NCBI GenBank assembly: GCA_964473105.1
Contig: CAYYNQ010000063.1
Coordinates: 1-9,565 of the forward strand
Source: CAYYNQ01 sp964473105
GTDB lineage: Bacteria > Sumerlaeota > Sumerlaeia > MVZB01
Direction: 5' to 3'
Length of the DNA: 9,565 nucleotides
Each line of letters begins with the position of its first letter. Positions within the stretch are counted from its first letter, which is position 1. The notes beneath the pieces were generated by a model, which saw nothing but the letters and a program-made list of their open reading frames with translations, was not told the DNA's origin and made no database searches. Below are positions 6,584-9,565 of the stretch, piece by piece. Position numbers and translations under genes: made by a program.

Positions 6584-6650
6584 GCATCCTGCTTGTGCAG
6601 GTTTTGCGCAAGATGCCACTGGCCCGTCAAGAACCGGGCCATCAAGCCCG
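6584..6650 (-). promoter_or_regulatory. Structured leader with competing hairpins before the Cys-repeat gene
   Basis: Within the predicted ~119-base leader, TGGCCCG (minus strand 6641-6635) pairs with CGGGCCA (6626-6620) as a 7-bp stem with an 8-base loop. Its left arm can instead pair with CGGGC at 6650-6646, so two folds exclude each other. Downstream, CCTGC/GCAGG (6601-6588) forms a 5-bp stem with an ACAA loop, extended by GCAT/ATGC (6616-6613 with 6587-6584) across a bulge that contains the palindrome TTGCGCAA. This could be a cis-acting regulator or simply a stable 5' UTR; no known riboswitch is recognised. Confidence 0.35.
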
Positions 6651-6683
6651 AATCCTGACGAAACTTCACTGGGCACGGCGACG

Positions 6684-6712
6684 ATTCTGGGTTATTTGTC
6701 TCCCACGGTCAA
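6684..6712 (-). promoter_or_regulatory. Candidate sigma70-type promoter for the Cys-repeat gene
   Basis: On the minus strand TTGACC (6712-6707, five of six to the -35 consensus) is separated by 17 bases from CAGAAT (6689-6684, four of six to the -10 consensus). Transcription would begin near 6677, leaving a leader of about 119 bases before ATG 6558. The match is reasonable but not proof. Confidence 0.4.
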
Positions 6713-6956
6713 GATGTTTTCGAGGTCCGTGGGGCCGGAGAACCCGGTCGATAGTCCGGTTCTTGTCCCTTGGATCCCGTGTGTATTTTCCGGAATGAGG
6801 GTGGCCAAAATCCCCCGGATATCGATCATTCACGGGCACAGAGGCAGGACGTGAGTTACCATCCATATTTTTGCGGCTGGGGTTGGATCATCTCTGGAAC
6901 AATTTCACCCATCCCGTGGCCCAGTGTTCCTGATCTGGGAATGGGGAGATGCCAGA

Positions 6957-8126
6957 TCAATGGGTCATCAGATCCCGGATGCGTCCCATCGCGTCCTGAA
7001 TTTCCTCCGAACTCGCCGCATATGAGAACCTGAGGTAACCTTCACCCATTTTCCCAAAACTGGTTCCCGCCACGACTGCGACACCTTTTTCTTCAAGCAG
7101 TTTTCGCTGCAGGGTGATTGAGTCAAGACCGGTCCCCGTGATATTGGGGAATGTATAAAACGCACCACCCGGGTCGGCGCATCGAAACCCGGGGATATTG
7201 TTGAGTTCCCGCACAATCAGTCCCCGCCGTTCATCAAACGCCGCAACCATTTCCCGGACTTCATCCTGGGGCCCTTCCAAGGCGGCCACGGCGGCATGCT
7301 GTGCGACCGCATTCACGCAGGAATACGAGTTGATCGCAAGCCTTTCGGCATGCGGAAAAAACTTTTCGGGCCAAACCCCGTAACCGATCCGCCAGCCCGT
7401 CATGGCGTAGGTCTTACTCCAGCCGTCGATCACGATCAACCGGTCGCGGATCGTGGGATATTGAAGCAGGCTCACGTGCTCGCGACCGCCGTGGAGGATC
7501 CGGCTGTAGATCTCATCACTCAGGATGGCGATCTCGGGCCGGGATTCCAGCCCTTCCAGTAATTTTTCGATCTCACCGGCCGGCACGACACCACCCGTCG
7601 GGTTTCCGGGGCTGTTCAGGATGATCAGGCGGGTTCGATCCGTGATTTTTTCCAGCAGCTGGTCGGCATCAAAGGAAAAGCCTGTTGCCTCGTGCAGTTC
7701 GATCGGCACCGGCACCGCGCCGGTGAAGTTAATGAGCGATTCATAGATGGGGAATCCCGGGTTTGGATACATGATTTCCGCGCCGGGTTCACCGAAAAGC
7801 AGAATCGCGAAGTACATGACGGGCTTTGCCCCGGGTGTGATCAGGACGCGGGACGCATCCACCTCTACCTGATGCCGACGGTTCAGGTCTGCGGCAACGG
7901 CCTCTCGAAGCCTAGGAATCCCGGCTGCCGGCGTATAGCCATGTGCGCCGCTATCAAGCGCGGATTTTGCCGCCTCCACGATGTGGTCGGGGGTCCGGAA
8001 ATCCGGCTGGCCAATACCGAGGTTGATGATATCCCGCCCTTCAGCTGTCAGTTGCTGGGCACGGGCGAGCACCTCGAAGGCGGTTTCGGTTCCAAGTCTT
8101 CCCAGTGCATCAATGAGTATTGGCAT
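6957..8126 (-). CDS. Class I/II pyridoxal-phosphate aminotransferase (fold type I)
   Basis: The 389-residue product is a complete fold-type I aminotransferase of the aspartate/aromatic-type (AspC/AlaA-like) group. It would move an amino group between an amino acid and a 2-oxo acid in the cytoplasm using PLP. Visible elements are INLGIGQPDF (34-43), the Gly/Ala phosphate loop TPGAKP (97-102), NSPGNPTGG (171-179, N175 contacts PLP), SDEIY (203-207, D204 and Y207), the Schiff-base lysine K238 in GWSKTYAMTGWRIGY (235-249) with phosphate-binding R246, and LRFSYA (365-370) whose R366 should bind the substrate carboxylate. All key residues are present. The exact substrate cannot be read from sequence. 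ATG 8126 gives the usual family length; the Shine-Dalgarno is weak. It is separated from the upstream aldolase gene by a terminator, so it probably has its own promoter, though I found none that is convincing. Confidence 0.92.
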   Translation of the reverse strand: MPILIDALGRLGTETAFEVLARAQQLTAEGRDIINLGIGQPDFRTPDHIVEAAKSALDSGAHGYTPAAGIPRLREAVAADLNRRHQVEVDASRVLITPGAKPVMYFAILLFGEPGAEIMYPNPGFPIYESLINFTGAVPVPIELHEATGFSFDADQLLEKITDRTRLIILNSPGNPTGGVVPAGEIEKLLEGLESRPEIAILSDEIYSRILHGGREHVSLLQYPTIRDRLIVIDGWSKTYAMTGWRIGYGVWPEKFFPHAERLAINSYSCVNAVAQHAAVAALEGPQDEVREMVAAFDERRGLIVRELNNIPGFRCADPGGAFYTFPNITGTGLDSITLQRKLLEEKGVAVVAGTSFGKMGEGYLRFSYAASSEEIQDAMGRIRDLMTH

Positions 8127-8226
8127 CTAAATTTAACGTTCCCAGTATTCGGGGTCGGAGACCCGGCCAGGTATTCGACTTGCCTTGCAGAAATCCCGGC
8201 GTTTTTATTGGTTTCGATCTGTCAAA

Positions 8227-8260
8227 ACGGGCTGTGTCCATCGGGGGGGACACAGCCCGT
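8227..8260 (-). terminator. Strong terminator hairpin after the aldolase gene
   Basis: On the minus strand ACGGGCTGTGTCC (8260-8248) pairs perfectly over 13 bp with its complement at 8239-8227, around an 8-base loop. It is followed by TTTTGACAG. The T tract is short, but the long GC-rich stem 35 bases after the aldolase stop makes termination very likely and separates the aldolase and aminotransferase transcripts. Confidence 0.75.
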
Positions 8261-8295
8261 GTTCAGTCCATTGGCCTATCATCACGCAGGCGGCC

Positions 8296-9126
8296 TTAGA
8301 ACAGGTTTGTCGGGCGGCGTGTCCAGGATGTTTTGCTGTCCTTTGCGATCTGTTCCAGCTTCTCGACGTATGCACCGGTCTGCGTCAGGATATGGTGCAT
8401 GTCGTTTCCAAGGCTGACGAAGCGGAAACCCTTGTCAAGGAACTCGCCGACACGATCGGAGCCGAACAGGAAAAGTCCGAGGATGACATCATTCTTGTTG
8501 GCTTCCTCAACTAATTTCTGGGTTGCCGCACCCAGTTCGTCGGAGGTATACATGTGCGGGAACTCATATTTCTCAAACAGCCCCATGGACATGCACAGGT
8601 CGTTCTGGCCGAGGAATAGGATATCGATCCCGGGTATTGCCGCGATCTCCTCCATGTTCTCGATGCAGGACGCTGTCTCGACCTGCAGCGCCACCATGAT
8701 GTTCTTATTGGCGTTGGGGACGTAACCGAGCAGTCCGGCCTTGTTGGTGCTCCGCTGGGGGAAATAGACCGAGCGTGTGCCAGCAGTTGGGTAGAGGGCG
8801 CAACTCACACCCTGACGTGCCTCCTCAGCATTGTTGATGTAGGGGATCAGTACGCCGTCGGCTCCAAGGTCGAGCGCCTGCTGGATACCGGAGCGGTCGC
8901 TGTAACCGCCGACACGTACCATGGACTTGGCCCCTCCGTCACTGATCGCGCACAGCATGGCCGACAGGTTTTCACCGTTCATTGGTCCGTGCTGGGTATC
9001 GACGAGCAGCCAGTCGTAACCGCTGCAGGCGAGCTGTCCAGCTACACTGGGGCTATGTGAATTGACGAAGACCCCGAACTTCGGGTTCCCGTTGCGTAAC
9101 TCTGACTTAAAAGTTTCTCCACTCAT
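8296..9126 (-). CDS. HpcH/HpaI-family class II (pyruvate) aldolase
   Basis: The 276-residue product is a TIM-barrel aldolase of the HpcH/HpaI family, which also contains GarL and RhmA. Members use a divalent metal to cleave 2-keto-hydroxy acids, releasing pyruvate and an aldehyde. Catalytic and metal residues are visible: H46 in LVDTQHG, R71 in MVRVGG, E150 in QVET (metal) and D176 in GQNDL (metal). These are one residue away from the numbering of E. coli HpaI (H45, R70, E149, D175). GADGVLIPYINNAEEAR (88-104) and LYPTAGTRS (111-119) are further family features. The substrate is not determined; sugar-acid or aromatic-breakdown aldols are possible. AAGAAGG lies seven bases before ATG 9126. The gene has its own likely promoter with repeat half-sites upstream and a strong terminator downstream, so it appears to be a single, regulated transcript. 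Confidence 0.92.
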   Translation of the reverse strand: MSGETFKSELRNGNPKFGVFVNSHSPSVAGQLACSGYDWLLVDTQHGPMNGENLSAMLCAISDGGAKSMVRVGGYSDRSGIQQALDLGADGVLIPYINNAEEARQGVSCALYPTAGTRSVYFPQRSTNKAGLLGYVPNANKNIMVALQVETASCIENMEEIAAIPGIDILFLGQNDLCMSMGLFEKYEFPHMYTSDELGAATQKLVEEANKNDVILGLFLFGSDRVGEFLDKGFRFVSLGNDMHHILTQTGAYVEKLEQIAKDSKTSWTRRPTNLF

Positions 9127-9133
9127 GGTTAAA

Positions 9134-9140
9134 CCTTCTT
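9134..9140 (-). promoter_or_regulatory. Ribosome-binding site of the aldolase gene
   Basis: AAGAAGG on the minus strand, seven bases before ATG 9126, fixes the start of the aldolase gene. Confidence 0.75.
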
Positions 9141-9185
9141 TACTGGTGGTTAGTAGTTATCGCGATGCAAAATACGCGAACCACT

Positions 9186-9214
9186 CTTGTATCAAGCGTC
9201 AGTGCGATTGTCAA
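9186..9214 (-). promoter_or_regulatory. Sigma70-type promoter of the aldolase gene
   Basis: On the minus strand a perfect TTGACA (9214-9209) is followed after 17 bases by TACAAG (9191-9186, four of six to the -10 consensus). Transcription would start near 9179, giving a leader of about 53 bases. The -35 box lies inside a palindrome (9205-9217), which suggests repression by a bound regulator. Confidence 0.65.
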
Positions 9215-9245
9215 TCGACAAACCGGGGAATCAGGGCAATCGCAC
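9202..9245. promoter_or_regulatory. Operator-like CGATTG half-sites around the aldolase -35 box
   Basis: On the plus strand GTGCGATTG (9202-9210) and its exact reverse complement CAATCGCAC (9237-9245) form a 9-bp inverted repeat 26 bases apart. A third half-site, CAATCG (9212-9217), forms a 13-base perfect dyad with the first (CGATTG-T-CAATCG, 9205-9217). The two CAATCG copies are 25 bases apart. The cluster covers the -35 box and the region just upstream, as expected for a local transcription factor; which one is unknown. Confidence 0.5.
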
Positions 9246-9324
9246 ATGCTCAGGTTGGGTCGACCAGCGAGCCGACCGGCCATGTCGGGATCAGGTTTAA
9301 CTTGATATCATCCGGTATCACCCT

Positions 9325-9565
9325 TTACGGGTAGACAACGCCGTCCCTGATGCAATGGATGACGGAGGGACTACCGGTTGTTGTGAAGCTGTTTAATCCA
9401 CCAGAGCAGAAATAAAACTTGCCTCCGGTGGCATCGCCGTTATGTCCGAAGCCGAAGGAATAATCCCCCGCAATACAATTGGTAAATGTGCCGCTCGCCG
9501 TACCGTAGCTAACGAAGGAAACAAAAAAACCAGAGCAGTAGATAAATGATACGCTTGCCGTGCGG
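9325..9565 (-). CDS. 3' end of a Cys/Gly/Ser repeat protein, likely beta-helix
   Basis: The last 79 residues of a gene that begins beyond the right edge; stop TAA at 9327-9325. The reading shows repeats of about 20-23 residues with the pattern T-A-S-G-x-F-x-x-C-x-x-G-x-x-S-F-x-x-x-G: TASVSFIYCSG..., TASGTFTNCIAGDYSFGFG, ATGGKFYFCSGGLNSF and a degenerate last unit with C before IRDG. One regularly placed cysteine, alternating aromatic and small residues and a short non-repetitive end (GVVYP) resemble the coils of right-handed beta-helix or tail-fibre-like surface proteins. Function, start and length are unknown. Frame choice is supported by the repeat pattern and by an open frame to the edge. 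Confidence 0.65.
   Translation of the reverse strand, partial: RTASVSFIYCSGFFVSFVSYGTASGTFTNCIAGDYSFGFGHNGDATGGKFYFCSGGLNSFTTTGSPSVIHCIRDGVVYP

Larger units (their letters stand above)
6559..6956. other. 398-base non-coding gap with promoter and leader of the Cys-repeat gene
   Basis: No convincing gene lies here; short open frames on both strands have Arg/Pro-rich, unrecognisable products. The left part holds a structured leader and promoter for the Cys-repeat gene. Further right are an imperfect inverted repeat (GAAC-CGG arms, 6740-6762) and, at the aminotransferase stop, TGATCTGG/CCAGATCA arms (6931-6959). No tRNA-like cloverleaf was seen. Confidence 0.5.

Noticed and set aside
6559..6669. 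Longer GTG start (6669) for the Cys-repeat protein
   Set aside because: It adds 37 residues before the signal peptide, lacks a Shine-Dalgarno and lies almost on the predicted transcription start, while ATG 6558 has TGGAGG at ideal spacing.
6894..6959. Inverted repeats at and after the aminotransferase stop as terminator
   Set aside because: Arms TGATCTGG/CCAGATCA and GGAACA/TGTTCC exist, but loops are long or the stem includes the stop codon, and no T tract follows.

Overview
The window looks like part of a bacterial chromosome or metagenomic contig of roughly 55% GC by eye. Every gene I can support is on the minus strand, so transcription runs right to left. The gene style fits an uncultured PVC-type or Hydrogenedentota/Sumerlaeota-like bacterium. 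The reasons are a type II pseudopilin with an 'EAQTRSKVSRVHADMRS' neck and a '...GDLIRYGP' end, a secreted PQQ-type beta-propeller opening with 'DWPHFMGPE', and small Cys-rich exported proteins. This placement is inference from protein style. There are no tRNAs, rRNAs, IS elements, CRISPR arrays or phage-integration signals.

Reading in the direction of transcription: (1) The right edge holds the 3' end of a repeat protein (9325-9565) with ~20-residue units of the form TASGxFxxC...G..SF, probably a beta-helix. (2) Next is an HpcH/HpaI-family class II aldolase (8296-9126). It has its own sigma70-like promoter overlapped by repeated CGATTG half-sites, a good ribosome-binding site and a strong 3' hairpin. 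(3) A fold-type I PLP aminotransferase follows (6957-8126). (4) A ~400-base gap carries a promoter and a structured leader for a secreted Cys-rich protein (5644-6558) with an N-terminal CxxC domain and three copies of a 7-Cys/1-His repeat, closed by a terminator. (5) A dGTPase-like HD phosphohydrolase (4180-5352) has a perfect 24-bp palindrome just upstream. (6) A compact run follows: secreted PQQ-like propeller (2627-3922), isocitrate lyase/PEP mutase-family lyase (1750-2607), small Cys-rich membrane protein (1162-1728), Met/His-rich pseudopilin (389-1078) and a truncated ADPRibase-Mn-like metallophosphoesterase (1-326). The first three are only 19-21 bases apart and are probably co-transcribed.

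Most of the enzymes are ordinary and carry intact active sites. The unusual content is three exported or membrane proteins, all unusually rich in potential metal ligands (Cys, His, Met). The most distinctive is the triple-repeat Cys protein with its structured leader. No complete named pathway or defence system is visible.
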